From: Zophobihabitans entericus | GTDB lineage: Bacteria > Pseudomonadota > Gammaproteobacteria > Enterobacterales > Orbaceae | DNA length: 64,000 nt | Assembly: GCF_011745665.1 (NCBI RefSeq) | Contig: NZ_CP050253.1 | Coordinates: 1,339,418-1,403,417 of the forward strand | Direction of reading: 5' to 3' | In this document: positions 37,957 through 47,173 of the stretch, piece by piece | Layout: every line of letters starts with the position of its first letter | How positions within the stretch are numbered: position 1 is the first letter of the stretch | Translations under genes and position numbers: made by a program | Notes under the pieces: model-generated | What the model was told of the DNA's origin: nothing | Databases searched by the model: none | What the model saw: only the letters and a program-made list of their open reading frames with translations

Positions 37957-39225
37957 TTATTCGTAGCTTTTAATTGCATTTTCAACAAACGTCATGCGAA
38001 CACCTGGCCACGCTACGTTTGCGCTACTAGAATCATTTAACTTACGCGCAGCCCCATAGCCCACACCATACATTTTACCGGTGTTTGTGGTGTAATAGAA
38101 GTGCTCTTTACCACCATCTATTTTTACAATATATTCACCAGAAGCAAGAGATGGTGTTCTGAGTGTTGGGCTATTACCATAAATAGTCGGGAAAGCAGAA
38201 CCAGAAGTCTCTCCCCATGTATATATTTTCCCATCAAAAGTAACAGCTACAGAACCGACATATCGATTATAGATAGATTCAACATTTTTAAGGATTAAAC
38301 GAGGAGAGGCTGAGTTTCCTTGAGTGTAGTTAGTAATTCCCTGACCAAGAGAATTCCCTCTCCCAATCCCATATACATTACCATTTTCAAGTAAGATAAT
38401 AGTATGAGCATTTCCACCTGAAATAGATGATATCTGGTTTCCATTTATACCTGTAGCAATAAGTTGTTGTGGATTAGGTACTTCTTGACGACCTCTGCAA
38501 GGGTCACTACCTGAGTAACCTCCATAACCAAATGCACAGTCTTCATTATCACCCCAGGCATAAATTTTACCAGAGAATCCAACAGCATAACCGCCTTCAT
38601 AGGCACCACCAAGTAAACGAATTTTTTCCGGAAGATTAACTCTCTTCAGTCCGGCATCCAGGGTTTTTGTACTTCCATCCCCACGTTGACCGTAATAACC
38701 AGTCCCCCATGAATAGACATCACCATCTTTAGTTAGGGCATAAGAAATATATTCACCAGCAGCAATTTGCACAGCATTAGTAAGTAGACGACAAGGTGTG
38801 CTTGATGCGCCTAAACCGGAAATACATCCTACCTGATTGTAGTTATTAAGACCCCAAGACCAGACCCCACCAGATTCATCCAGTGCAACAAAGTGGTATG
38901 CACCACCGGCAGCAGTAACTACTTTTAGACCTTGGTTCATAAAAGTAAATACAGGTGCGGGTGCTGCTGTATTTGAAACAACATTTGAGCCATTACCTTG
39001 TTGTCCTGAACCTCTAAATCCCCAGATAAATAAGTTCCCTTCATTACTGATGGTTACACCAGTATCCAGAGAAGTAGTTGGAGAGATCGCAATTGTTGCA
39101 AAGTTTGCTGTATCTTTAGCATAAAGGAGAACATCATTTTCAATGGCATTTGCTTTAGCAACCATTAAAAAGAATGAGATAAGTGGTATGGCTAATAAGA
39201 CTCTTTTAATCTTAATTGCTTTCAT
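37957..39225 (-). CDS. Secreted RCC1-repeat protein (seven-bladed propeller)
   Basis: 422 residues. N-terminal signal MKAIKIKRVLLAIPLISFFLMVAKANA with cleavage after A27. Seven RCC1-type repeats are visible, each with a G-x-V/I-Y/F-x-W/G-G core: GNLFIWGFRGSGQQG, GGVWSWGLNNYNQVG, GDVYSWGTGYYGQRG, GKIYAWGDNEDCAFG, GNVYGIGRGNSLGQG, GKIYTWGETSGSAF and GKMYGVGYGAAR. Several cysteines (VGCISG, TPCR, EDCAF, DPCRG) could make disulfides. Exported, function unknown. It is divergent from the Tad pilus genes, so it may be part of the same surface system (inference). Confidence 0.8.
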   Translation of the reverse strand: MKAIKIKRVLLAIPLISFFLMVAKANAIENDVLLYAKDTANFATIAISPTTSLDTGVTISNEGNLFIWGFRGSGQQGNGSNVVSNTAAPAPVFTFMNQGLKVVTAAGGAYHFVALDESGGVWSWGLNNYNQVGCISGLGASSTPCRLLTNAVQIAAGEYISYALTKDGDVYSWGTGYYGQRGDGSTKTLDAGLKRVNLPEKIRLLGGAYEGGYAVGFSGKIYAWGDNEDCAFGYGGYSGSDPCRGRQEVPNPQQLIATGINGNQISSISGGNAHTIILLENGNVYGIGRGNSLGQGITNYTQGNSASPRLILKNVESIYNRYVGSVAVTFDGKIYTWGETSGSAFPTIYGNSPTLRTPSLASGEYIVKIDGGKEHFYYTTNTGKMYGVGYGAARKLNDSSSANVAWPGVRMTFVENAIKSYE

Positions 39226-39381
39226 AGTATTACCAGTTTCGTTGTTTAAATGAATTGTTTTTATTTTATTAAATATATTATTTTATAGTTTGTTACTTTC
39301 GTATATCATTAATTCACTTTATTATAATTATAATAATATTTTATGTATTATATCTTTCTTATTGTGAAATGAAAGGGTGAA

Positions 39382-39810
39382 ATGTTTAATTTAATAACTT
39401 TTTTTTGTGCTATTCTGCCAATTCTTATTTATATCTGTTATACCGATATTCGGTACAGAAAAATTTACAATATTGTCTTAGTGGTTTTACTTGTTATTAC
39501 CATTATTAATTCTTTTTATTTTAGTATCATTCCTAACTGGAAAGGTGCTTTAATTATTTTCCTTGTTGGTCTTGCCTTATTCTATCTGGGTGGAATTGGT
39601 GCTGGTGATATTAAATTACTTGCAGTGCTATCGTTATCTGTCCCTGAAAATCATATTATCGATTTTATTTTATTGATTAGTTTCTGTGGCTTACCTTTAA
39701 TAGCTATTGTTTTATTTTGTTATTACGTCTTAAAAATGAAAAATAAAACGATTCCATATGGTGTGGCTATTAATACCGGATATTTTTTACTCTATTTTAT
39801 GTTGCACTAA
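39382..39810 (+). CDS. tadV: Tad-type prepilin peptidase (TadV/CpaA)
   Basis: 142-residue membrane aspartic peptidase that cleaves the Flp pilin and the TadE/TadF pseudopilins. The two catalytic aspartates are D22 in CYTDIRYRK and D76 in GIGAGDIKLL; PYGVAI near the end is typical. About five membrane helices. AAAGGG lies ahead of the ATG. It is separated from the rest of the locus by 299 bp. Confidence 0.88.
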   Translation: MFNLITFFCAILPILIYICYTDIRYRKIYNIVLVVLLVITIINSFYFSIIPNWKGALIIFLVGLALFYLGGIGAGDIKLLAVLSLSVPENHIIDFILLISFCGLPLIAIVLFCYYVLKMKNKTIPYGVAINTGYFLLYFMLH

Positions 39811-40109
39811 TCTTTTTTGATCTTATCTACATCATTTTATTGAACGATAATTGAACAGCTATTTCCTTATTTTTTATAGGGATAATGGAATTAAGACTTA
39901 TTGATAATTGTAAATATTTGGTAAGTTTTACTTTAATATTCTGTAAATTATTTTTTTACTTTTATGCGGTTTGATTAATTATTATTTTTCTTTATGTATT
40001 GTTTATGTTTCTTTTTTATGTTTAAATTTGCACAATTATGACATTTTTGTAATTTTTGATATTAATAATAATTTTAATGTAAGTTTCATATTATAGAGTT
40101 GTGCAGAGA
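39811..40109. other. AT-rich gap before the main Tad operon
   Basis: No gene or pilin copy is seen here. The gap is extremely AT-rich with T tracts. A possible promoter is TTGCAC (40028-40033), 16-bp spacer, TAATTT (40050-40055), upstream of the pilus operon. The composition suggests silencing by an H-NS-like protein, which is a guess. Confidence 0.4.
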
Positions 40110-41000
40110 ATGAATAAAAAGTTAACGGTTTTGTACATAATAATGATATTGGTTGGGTTAGGAATGCTATTTGTAATAAATAGTCGCCCGGCTCCAAGTA
40201 CAGCAGATCCAGATAAACCTGTAGAACCTGTGGTTGTAAAAGAAAAAACAGAAAATATTACAGTAATTAAAGCATTACGTGATTTGCCCGCGGGTTCTTT
40301 ACTTAGATCTTCTGATTATCAGGCAGAGACTATATCAGTTCCTGTAAATAGTGGTGAAAAAGCGAATTTTGCTCTCAGCTTTGACAATGTTGCTGAATAT
40401 GGATTGAAATTTGCTATCAAGCAAGACTCTTTTATCCCTATGGCAAGTCTGGTTCCACCGTCAACATCTGCTGAATATATTCAAATGTCTTTACAAAATG
40501 GCATGTTAGTTTATCCATTTACATTAACCAGAACAGATACTTATTTATTAAGCAATCTTAAACAAGGTGATCTCATTGATATCTATCTTGCTTATGGTGC
40601 AGACCAACGCAGTATAGGGCAACAGAAATCAGTTGAGTTAGTCTCCCCAACGAATAGTTTTATGACAACCAGAATTAAACCAATAGTGACTAATCGTAGA
40701 TTGCTTCTTATTGATAAAGTTCAACAAGTTACAAGTTCTGGTGTTAATGACAATGTGGATGGCAGTCGCTTATTTGTGGAACTCTCTCAAGCGGAAGTTA
40801 AATTATTAAAAAGCCTTGAAGGTAATGCAAAAATCTTTTTGTTTCCTAGCATTGATACAGACGGTACCGTTCTTGATGACAGTCAAATTTTGCTAGGGGA
40901 TGAGGCCGCATGGCCTGTTTCAACTAACCCAATTTTCAATTTAGATGCTTTTGGACGCTCAATTAAGTCACAAGAAGTTAAAGAGCTGAGAGGAAAATAA
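40110..41000 (+). CDS. rcpC: Flp pilus assembly protein RcpC/CpaB
   Basis: About 296 residues with one N-terminal membrane anchor (about 6-26), then a SAF-like domain (TVIKALRDLPAGSLLRSSDY) and a second beta-rich half (YIQMSLQNGMLVYPFTLTRTDTYLLSNLKQGDLIDIYLAYG). RcpC/CpaB works with the secretin in the outer envelope. The start is uncertain: GTG at 40101 or ATG at 40110; neither has an ideal ribosome site. First gene of the main pilus operon. Confidence 0.82.
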   Translation: MNKKLTVLYIIMILVGLGMLFVINSRPAPSTADPDKPVEPVVVKEKTENITVIKALRDLPAGSLLRSSDYQAETISVPVNSGEKANFALSFDNVAEYGLKFAIKQDSFIPMASLVPPSTSAEYIQMSLQNGMLVYPFTLTRTDTYLLSNLKQGDLIDIYLAYGADQRSIGQQKSVELVSPTNSFMTTRIKPIVTNRRLLLIDKVQQVTSSGVNDNVDGSRLFVELSQAEVKLLKSLEGNAKIFLFPSIDTDGTVLDDSQILLGDEAAWPVSTNPIFNLDAFGRSIKSQEVKELRGK

Positions 41001-41005
41001 TTAAA

Positions 41006-42460
41006 ATGAGTATTCGTATTGATTTGAACACAAAACAATTATTTATGGCATCAAATTGGCGCTCTTACTTTTCTGTGTTTATTGGAACAGTTTTACTTTT
41101 TTCAAGTATGACTGCTTCAGCTGCTGTTTTTTATTTAAAACCAGGGCAATCTAAAACGATTAAGTCTGATGAAGTATTGGGAACTGTTTTCGTTTCAAAT
41201 CCTGAAATCGCAGACTATCGGGTTGTCGGTGATAATACAGTGACGCTTTTTGCTAAAAACCGAGGATATGCTGATTTTGTTATCTATGGTAAAGATGACC
41301 AAATCTTAGCAAGTCATTCGGTTGAAGTAGATCCAATTGTACCAGATTTACACTACAGAATTAAACGAGAGTTCCCTGAGAGTAATATTAGAATTAGTAG
41401 TTTTGTTGGTAGTGGGATTTCTCAAGAAAAAGCGAGTTATTTATTATCAGGGACAGTACCTGATGATTTAACGCGTGAACGAATCTATGCAATAGTTGGC
41501 TCTTCTGTTGGTGATCCATCTAATGATAGAGAAGAAAAAACGGACTATGCAGGAAATGATGTATTTTTCATGTATCACCGTCGTTATGACAATATTATCG
41601 ATAAAATTCAAATTACTAAGAATAATCAGGTTAACGTAAAGTTAACGTTAGTTGAGGTGAGTAAACAGTTTACTGACACATTAGGTATTGAATGGCAAAA
41701 CTTAACTTTAGATAGCATTATTTCTGGTGGAACAAATATTTCAAGTGTTGGTACATTTAATCTTCTTGGATTAAAGCATGGTTTTGATATTAATAATGTT
41801 TCAACGATTATTAGAGCTGTACAAAACGATGAGTTAGCTAAAATTTTGGCGGAACCAAATCTAACAGTTTTATCTGGTGAAACTGCTAGTTTTTTAGTGG
41901 GTGGAGAAATTCCTATCGTAACACGTGGTTCTGATGATAATTCTTCATCTATTACTTACAAAGAGTATGGGATCAAACTGGATCTTGGTGCTCAAATCTC
42001 CAGTGATACAATTCGTTTACTTATTGGTAATGAATTTAGTTCTGTATCTGGTAGTTATTCCTTTAATGATTATCAAATTCCAACGCTAACAACTCGTCGT
42101 ACTCGTTCTACAATTGAAGTAAAAGATGGTGATAGCTTTATTATCAGTGGACTTGTGAGTGAGCATGATGTTGAAAGTTTAACACGGGTACCTTTCATCA
42201 GTGATATTCCTATTCTTGGAGCTTTAGCCAGAAGTACATCTACTTCACGTAATAAAACTGAATTAGTTGTGTTTGCAACAGTTAAATTGGTTAATCCTGC
42301 AAGTTCTTTTGAAAATGCTTATATTCCGTCATTTGAACGTACAGATTATCGTAATATCTTTTTCAATTATAACAATAATCATGATAAGCAAGGCCGACTA
42401 GAGTTTCCTATTACTAATGAAAGTGAAAGTTTCTTAGGTCGTGTCGGTTTCTTAGAATAA
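41006..42460 (+). CDS. rcpA: Flp pilus outer membrane secretin RcpA/CpaC
   Basis: 484 residues. An unusually placed signal segment (about 18-40, ending TASA) is followed by a pilus N-domain (VFYLKPGQSKTIKSDEVLGTVFVSNPEIADYRV), a BON-like part and the C-terminal secretin domain with VSTIIRAVQNDELAKILAEPNLTVLSGETASFLVGGEIPIV and TTRRTRSTIEVKDGDSFIISGL. Forms the outer membrane pore for the Flp pilus. AGAGG precedes the start. Confidence 0.9.
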   Translation: MSIRIDLNTKQLFMASNWRSYFSVFIGTVLLFSSMTASAAVFYLKPGQSKTIKSDEVLGTVFVSNPEIADYRVVGDNTVTLFAKNRGYADFVIYGKDDQILASHSVEVDPIVPDLHYRIKREFPESNIRISSFVGSGISQEKASYLLSGTVPDDLTRERIYAIVGSSVGDPSNDREEKTDYAGNDVFFMYHRRYDNIIDKIQITKNNQVNVKLTLVEVSKQFTDTLGIEWQNLTLDSIISGGTNISSVGTFNLLGLKHGFDINNVSTIIRAVQNDELAKILAEPNLTVLSGETASFLVGGEIPIVTRGSDDNSSSITYKEYGIKLDLGAQISSDTIRLLIGNEFSSVSGSYSFNDYQIPTLTTRRTRSTIEVKDGDSFIISGLVSEHDVESLTRVPFISDIPILGALARSTSTSRNKTELVVFATVKLVNPASSFENAYIPSFERTDYRNIFFNYNNNHDKQGRLEFPITNESESFLGRVGFLE

Positions 42461-42479
42461 TAAATACAAGGTTAATGTG

Positions 42480-43667
42480 ATGAAGTTATTTGGTGATGTA
42501 AGCACGGAAGAGAAAAAAGACGACCCGTGGAAAGATCGTATTGAAGGAAAGATCTCTCTTTATAAAGTTGCGATCGTTTCTGAAAATCCTGAAAGAGTGG
42601 AAAGATTGAAATCAATACTTGTTCTATACAATATTGTTCGTATTCAAGTCTTTGAAATCAATTTCGCACTGTTAAAAGATGAAGTTGAACTTGATGAATT
42701 TGATGTAATTTTAATCGACATTGATACCAATGATGATGTTGAATTTATTAGTGCTTATTTAACTCAGTATATTCCAGTAAACAGTATTGCTTATGTTATT
42801 GGTAGTAATGATTCAATCTCTTTTGCTCATGAATTGGAAAAGAAAGGGATTAAATATCTATTAAATGATGTACAAATTGATAACTTACCAATGTTACTTT
42901 GGCAAGGTAAGAATGAGATACAGAAAAGACAAGGTAATATTATTACATTCCTTGGCTGTAAAGGCGGAGTTGGTACTTCTCAATTAGCTTATCATACGGT
43001 TAAAGCAATCTCTCGTATTTCTAAAATTCCAATGCTACTGGTACAAGGTGGCAGTGGTAGTTTTGATATGGATTTTATTGTCGAAAAGCCAATTGAAAAA
43101 GACGGTTCTATCGTTGAATTAGATGATAACTTGAGTGTCAGAATTGAACCATCTAAACCAGGCTGGGACTTTAAGGATGACAGTATTTATAAGTTCAATC
43201 TGGTTGTATTTGATCATAACTTGAATAGTATTTTGTCTGTTCCTCAGCTGAACAATGTTTTTGCTGTTTCTAATACGGTTATTGTTGTGATTAATCGTGA
43301 TCCTTATTCAATTAAGGTAGCTAAATCTATTTTAGAAGAACGTAACCGAATCATTATGCGTGATGACCAATTAGCAGATAAACGTTTCTTCATCTGCCTT
43401 AATGATAATAAACCATTTAATAAAAAAGAGATGCTTGCAGACGAAGATATTGCTGAGTTTTTAGAACATCCAATTGATATTAAGCAAGGCTATTTTGCCT
43501 CGAATAAAAAACTGCAAGAAGCTCATACCAGTAAAGAGGTTAAGAGTATTGCTACATTATTAATTGGGATTAGTGAAAGCCCAAGAAAATTATTAAACAA
43601 ATTAACGACTAACGGAAATAAGAAAAAGAAAAGTAAGTTTTCCCTTTTTAAGAGTAAAAGTAAGTAA
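42480..43667 (+). CDS. tadZ: Flp pilus polar localisation ATPase TadZ/CpaE
   Basis: 395 residues. Receiver-like N-terminal domain with a DVILIDIDT strand but no clear phosphorylation pattern, then a ParA/MinD-like domain with a deviant Walker A (GCKGGVGTS, residues about 159-167). TadZ directs the assembly machinery to cell poles. I choose ATG at 42480 with AAGG upstream, not the in-frame GTG at 42477. A lysine-rich tail ends the protein. Confidence 0.85.
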   Translation: MKLFGDVSTEEKKDDPWKDRIEGKISLYKVAIVSENPERVERLKSILVLYNIVRIQVFEINFALLKDEVELDEFDVILIDIDTNDDVEFISAYLTQYIPVNSIAYVIGSNDSISFAHELEKKGIKYLLNDVQIDNLPMLLWQGKNEIQKRQGNIITFLGCKGGVGTSQLAYHTVKAISRISKIPMLLVQGGSGSFDMDFIVEKPIEKDGSIVELDDNLSVRIEPSKPGWDFKDDSIYKFNLVVFDHNLNSILSVPQLNNVFAVSNTVIVVINRDPYSIKVAKSILEERNRIIMRDDQLADKRFFICLNDNKPFNKKEMLADEDIAEFLEHPIDIKQGYFASNKKLQEAHTSKEVKSIATLLIGISESPRKLLNKLTTNGNKKKKSKFSLFKSKSK

Positions 43668-43779
43668 GTTAATTTTACAGGTTTTGAGGAAGTGTTTTCT
43701 CAAAAAGGTAGTCTCATTGCAAATTGTAATGTGCTACTTAATTTTTAATGAAATAAAAACTAACTAATAGGAAAGTATT

Positions 43780-43980
43780 ATGAAAAACTTAATGTTAAAA
43801 CTTGGTTCATTCTTCAAAAGAGAAGAAGGTGTTACTGCTATTGAATACGCAATCGTTGTTGCTGGTGTTGCAGCAGTTGTGTTAATCGTTTTCGCATCAG
43901 ATGGTCCAGTTGCAACAGCGCTTACTGAAGTATTCGAAACATTAGGTACAACCTTAAAAGGTATGGTATCTAGCTCTTAA
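43780..43980 (+). CDS. flp: Flp-family type IVb pilin
   Basis: 66-residue prepilin. Basic leader MKNLMLKLGSFFKREEG is followed by cleavage at G17-V18 and the mature start VTAIEYAIVVAGVAAVVLIVF with the conserved glutamate at +5 and tyrosine at +6 of Flp pilins. It is the main subunit of the pilus. Its place inside the operon, after tadZ, differs from the usual first position. It has a strong hairpin just after it. Confidence 0.93.
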   Translation: MKNLMLKLGSFFKREEGVTAIEYAIVVAGVAAVVLIVFASDGPVATALTEVFETLGTTLKGMVSSS

Positions 43981-43993
43981 TAGCTAGAGCTAT

Positions 43994-44023
43994 AAATGGG
44001 AACGGATTTACCGTTCCCATTTT
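43994..44023 (+). terminator. Strong hairpin after flp (partial terminator)
   Basis: A 12-bp stem (AAATGGGAACGG with CCGTTCCCATTT) with a 5-nt loop and only a short T run. A partial terminator or RNA-stabilising hairpin here would raise flp expression relative to tadE and later genes. Confidence 0.7.
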
Positions 44024-44058
44024 AGAATGATAAGTAAACATAGTAATAAGGTATAAAT

Positions 44059-44532
44059 ATGTTTAAGAAACTTTTAAAAAACCAAAGTGGAGCAGTTCTA
44101 TCTATAGAGTTTGCTGTTATTTTGCCTTTATTTTTATTACTTATTTTTATGTTTATTGAGTTCTGCCGTTTATTATTTGTTTCATCAGTTTTAGACGTCA
44201 TCACTGTTGAGGGCGGATACTTTGTTGCTAAAACAAAAGAAGAATCAAATTATAGCCAGTTATTTTATGATAAAGTTTCAGATGATATCCCTATCTGGCC
44301 ATTAATTACCTCTAGTTCCCATTTAAAAGTAGAAATTGTCTATTGTTCACTTGTTGATGATGCTATTAATTTTACAAAAAATGGTGGTGGAAATTGTTAC
44401 ACTTCACCAATTAATCATTCCTTAGCTGTTTTCTCTGTTGAATATCAATATAGCCCAATGTTTTCTAATTCTTTATTTAGTTCGTTTAAATCAGTATTAG
44501 AGAGAAAGGTTGTTGTTTTTAAAGAATACTAA
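44059..44532 (+). CDS. tadE: TadE-like pseudopilin
   Basis: 157 residues. Short leader ending QSG then AVLSIEFAVILPLFLLLIFMFIEF, the TadE pattern of a prepilin-like cleavage site and one membrane helix, with a C-terminal extracytoplasmic domain holding two or three cysteines. Processed by TadV in studied systems. ATAAGG ahead of the ATG. Confidence 0.85.
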   Translation: MFKKLLKNQSGAVLSIEFAVILPLFLLLIFMFIEFCRLLFVSSVLDVITVEGGYFVAKTKEESNYSQLFYDKVSDDIPIWPLITSSSHLKVEIVYCSLVDDAINFTKNGGGNCYTSPINHSLAVFSVEYQYSPMFSNSLFSSFKSVLERKVVVFKEY

Positions 44533-44544
44533 GGTGATTTTAAT

Positions 44545-45228
44545 ATGTTACTAGATAAAAAGATGATTAATTTAAATAAATTAAAATGCATAAAAGATGA
44601 ACATGGTGCTTTAAGCATTGAATTTGCGATGACATTTTTAGGTGTTATTCTGGTACTTTTTTTAGTCTATGACTTCTATGTAGCAATGGCTCTTCAGGGA
44701 AAGCTTGACCGCTCGACATATTCCGCAGCAACAGCATTTAGAGAAAGAACTTATTTTTATCGTGGTGGTGGCGGTAATGTTGAAGCGATTGATCAGGCTC
44801 AAGTTGAACAGTTAGAAGATTTACTCAGTGGTTTAATGGGGCTAAATTCAGTTGAGATAAAAGTAGAGGCCTTATATATCACAGGTAGCTCGTCGAACCC
44901 GAGTGATATCGGTATGGCTACAAAAGAAGTCGTCGGTTTTTGTGGTGTATCAGGTTGTAGTTCAAGTTATTTTTCTAGCTTACCTGATTTTGATTCCTTA
45001 TATAATTTGGCTGCGTATTCACAGTTAAATCGTTGGGTTCCTTTGTATCGAATTTCTGCATGTGTTGCGAATAGTGAAAGTTTGTTTAAAAGAGCTGTTA
45101 ATGGTTTAGGTGTAGGTGATGGAATTAATGAGCTTTGTACATCAAGCGTTGTGGTTTCAAGATGTTCTGGTAATTGTGAAACACCAACATCAATAACGCC
45201 TCCAGCAATACCACTACCATTACCCTAA
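44545..45228 (+). CDS. tadF: TadF-like pseudopilin
   Basis: 227 residues. The KDEHG-ALSIEFAMTFLGVILVLFLVYDFY segment is a prepilin-like site with glutamate at +5 and a single membrane helix. The DRSTYSAATAFRERTYFY segment is typical of TadF. The domain after it holds six or more cysteines, possibly disulfide-bonded. Ends in a proline-rich stretch. AAGGTG lies before the start. Confidence 0.82.
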   Translation: MLLDKKMINLNKLKCIKDEHGALSIEFAMTFLGVILVLFLVYDFYVAMALQGKLDRSTYSAATAFRERTYFYRGGGGNVEAIDQAQVEQLEDLLSGLMGLNSVEIKVEALYITGSSSNPSDIGMATKEVVGFCGVSGCSSSYFSSLPDFDSLYNLAAYSQLNRWVPLYRISACVANSESLFKRAVNGLGVGDGINELCTSSVVVSRCSGNCETPTSITPPAIPLPLP

Positions 45229-45248
45229 TTATTGAGTGAGGAATTAAT

Positions 45249-47156
45249 ATGAAAAAAACAACCAAAATTCTTTCTCATTTACCTTCTTTTATAAAATCTG
45301 AGAGTGGTGCTTTTGCTATCTTTTTTGCTATCTCGTTACCATTTATGATTGGATTTGGTGCGGTTGCAATTGATGGGACACATGTATTGAATACCAGGGT
45401 AAGGTTATCAGCAGCTGCAGATGAAGCTGCATTAGCTGTTGCTATCGCCCATAATAAAAATGAATCAACTAGTGAGCAGGAGTATAACCGAACACTTGCT
45501 GAAAATTATGTTAATTATTATACAGGTAATCGTGGTGAGCTTAAAAGCCTTAATGTGGAATATAAGGCTAATAATAGTACATATTATGTTACTACCGTTT
45601 ATGATGCACAGATGCTGCTTTCTACGCCCGCATTGACTGGATATGATAAATACATGACAGTGGGTAACGATAGACTCAGTTCAGGTATTGCGACTAAAAT
45701 TGATTCTACTACTTCTTCTGATGTGACATTTGTTTTGGATTTTTCTTCTTCAACTACTTGTGACACATCAATATCTTCATGTAATTTATGGTCGTCAACT
45801 AGTGGAACAAATACCCGGGCAGATCTCTTAAAGACAGTCGTTAATAGTATTTTGAGTAAATATAAAACAACAGAAGGTATTCAATTCTCTGTTGTACCAT
45901 TTGATACAGGAGTTCCATTCAGACCTGAGCAAGCTGTTAATATTACTAATTTAAAAACGAAAAATGAAGTTGGAGGAGAGCAAGTCGGTTGTTCAGTTCC
46001 TTATACTTTATTACAGCCATACAATAAAATTGATTTTTCTTTTTGGGCTAATAAATACTTAGATTTTGAATTTTCATCTTCAATAAGATATGAGAGTAAA
46101 TATTACAATCGTACCTTCTATAATATGGATGGGTATCGTTATTTATATTATTCAAAAGTTGTAGGACCTTCAATGGGATTAACAACTGGAGCCCAATTAG
46201 TTGCTGCCGGAATTTGTAAAGATAATGGTGCTAATACTACAATAGTTAATGCGAAATATCGTTATACATGTGAGGTCAATGCAGATGAGAGTATTTTCAC
46301 TACAGCTAATGTGAGTAAAGTTACTAGTCAGTATAACTATGTCCTTGATTTAATGAATCTGATGTATTGGAATGCATCTTCTGCTCGAAAGGGTGAATTC
46401 TCTATTGCTAATGGTGGTTCAATCGATTTTGATAATACACTTAAGAATATCTTTAAATCAGAGAATATTATCGAATTTTATCAACCAACATCCCCCAACG
46501 TTTTATCACAGCGTCCATTCACAGGTATGTGTCAGTCAGCCCAGGCTGGACCTGATAATTTATTGAGAGATACAGATGAAAATGAGACAAGTAGTGATCC
46601 TCTGTATCAGAGAGCATCTCAGTTAATTAAAAACTCTCAAAGCCAAACCTATCTAATTCCGCTGACTAAAGATGTCACTGGTAAAAATGAGCTAATCACT
46701 AATTTCAATAAGATGTTACCTGGTGGTGGGACAGATGAGATGAGTGGTCTGTTACGTGCTGCACCGATGGCTGCACAGGGAACAGGGCTACAGAAAATTA
46801 TTATCGTTATTTCTGATGGGGATAATAACGAAACCAGAAATTTACCTGCATCACTATCCACTAATTCGAGTATTACTGAAGTCTTCCTTAACAAAGGCGT
46901 TTGCCAGGTTATTCGTGATAAATTAGATGATGTAACTAAAACTCAACATAATTTAAGTAGTTTAGATAGACCAAGTGAGATTCATTATGTGTCTTTAAAT
47001 GCGGCGAGAACTGATGATCATGATATGTGGTTAAAAGGATGTTCTGATAATGATCCACAATATGTGCATGATGCCAATGATATTTCTGATCTGATAGATT
47101 TGATCGATACGATTATTGTGCAGTCAGAAACTGGTTATCTAACAATAAAAAAATAA
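45249..47156 (+). CDS. tadG: TadG-like protein with von Willebrand factor A domain
   Basis: 635 residues. The N-terminus (KSESGAFAIFFAISLPFMIGFGAVAIDGTHVLNTRVRLSAAADEAALAVA) is the TadG/TadE-like membrane segment. A VWA domain begins around DVTFVLDFSSSTTC (MIDAS D-x-S-x-S) and ends with VISDGDNNE. Larger than the other pseudopilins and probably on the outer face; adhesin-like or a tether in the Tad system. GAGG upstream. Confidence 0.85.
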   Translation: MKKTTKILSHLPSFIKSESGAFAIFFAISLPFMIGFGAVAIDGTHVLNTRVRLSAAADEAALAVAIAHNKNESTSEQEYNRTLAENYVNYYTGNRGELKSLNVEYKANNSTYYVTTVYDAQMLLSTPALTGYDKYMTVGNDRLSSGIATKIDSTTSSDVTFVLDFSSSTTCDTSISSCNLWSSTSGTNTRADLLKTVVNSILSKYKTTEGIQFSVVPFDTGVPFRPEQAVNITNLKTKNEVGGEQVGCSVPYTLLQPYNKIDFSFWANKYLDFEFSSSIRYESKYYNRTFYNMDGYRYLYYSKVVGPSMGLTTGAQLVAAGICKDNGANTTIVNAKYRYTCEVNADESIFTTANVSKVTSQYNYVLDLMNLMYWNASSARKGEFSIANGGSIDFDNTLKNIFKSENIIEFYQPTSPNVLSQRPFTGMCQSAQAGPDNLLRDTDENETSSDPLYQRASQLIKNSQSQTYLIPLTKDVTGKNELITNFNKMLPGGGTDEMSGLLRAAPMAAQGTGLQKIIIVISDGDNNETRNLPASLSTNSSITEVFLNKGVCQVIRDKLDDVTKTQHNLSSLDRPSEIHYVSLNAARTDDHDMWLKGCSDNDPQYVHDANDISDLIDLIDTIIVQSETGYLTIKK

Positions 47157-47173
47157 AATATAAGGTAGTTTGA

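Noticed and set aside
39811..40109. Possible extra flp pilin gene in the gap before rcpC
   Set aside because: No prepilin motif or reading frame of useful length in any frame; the stretch is AT-rich non-coding DNA.
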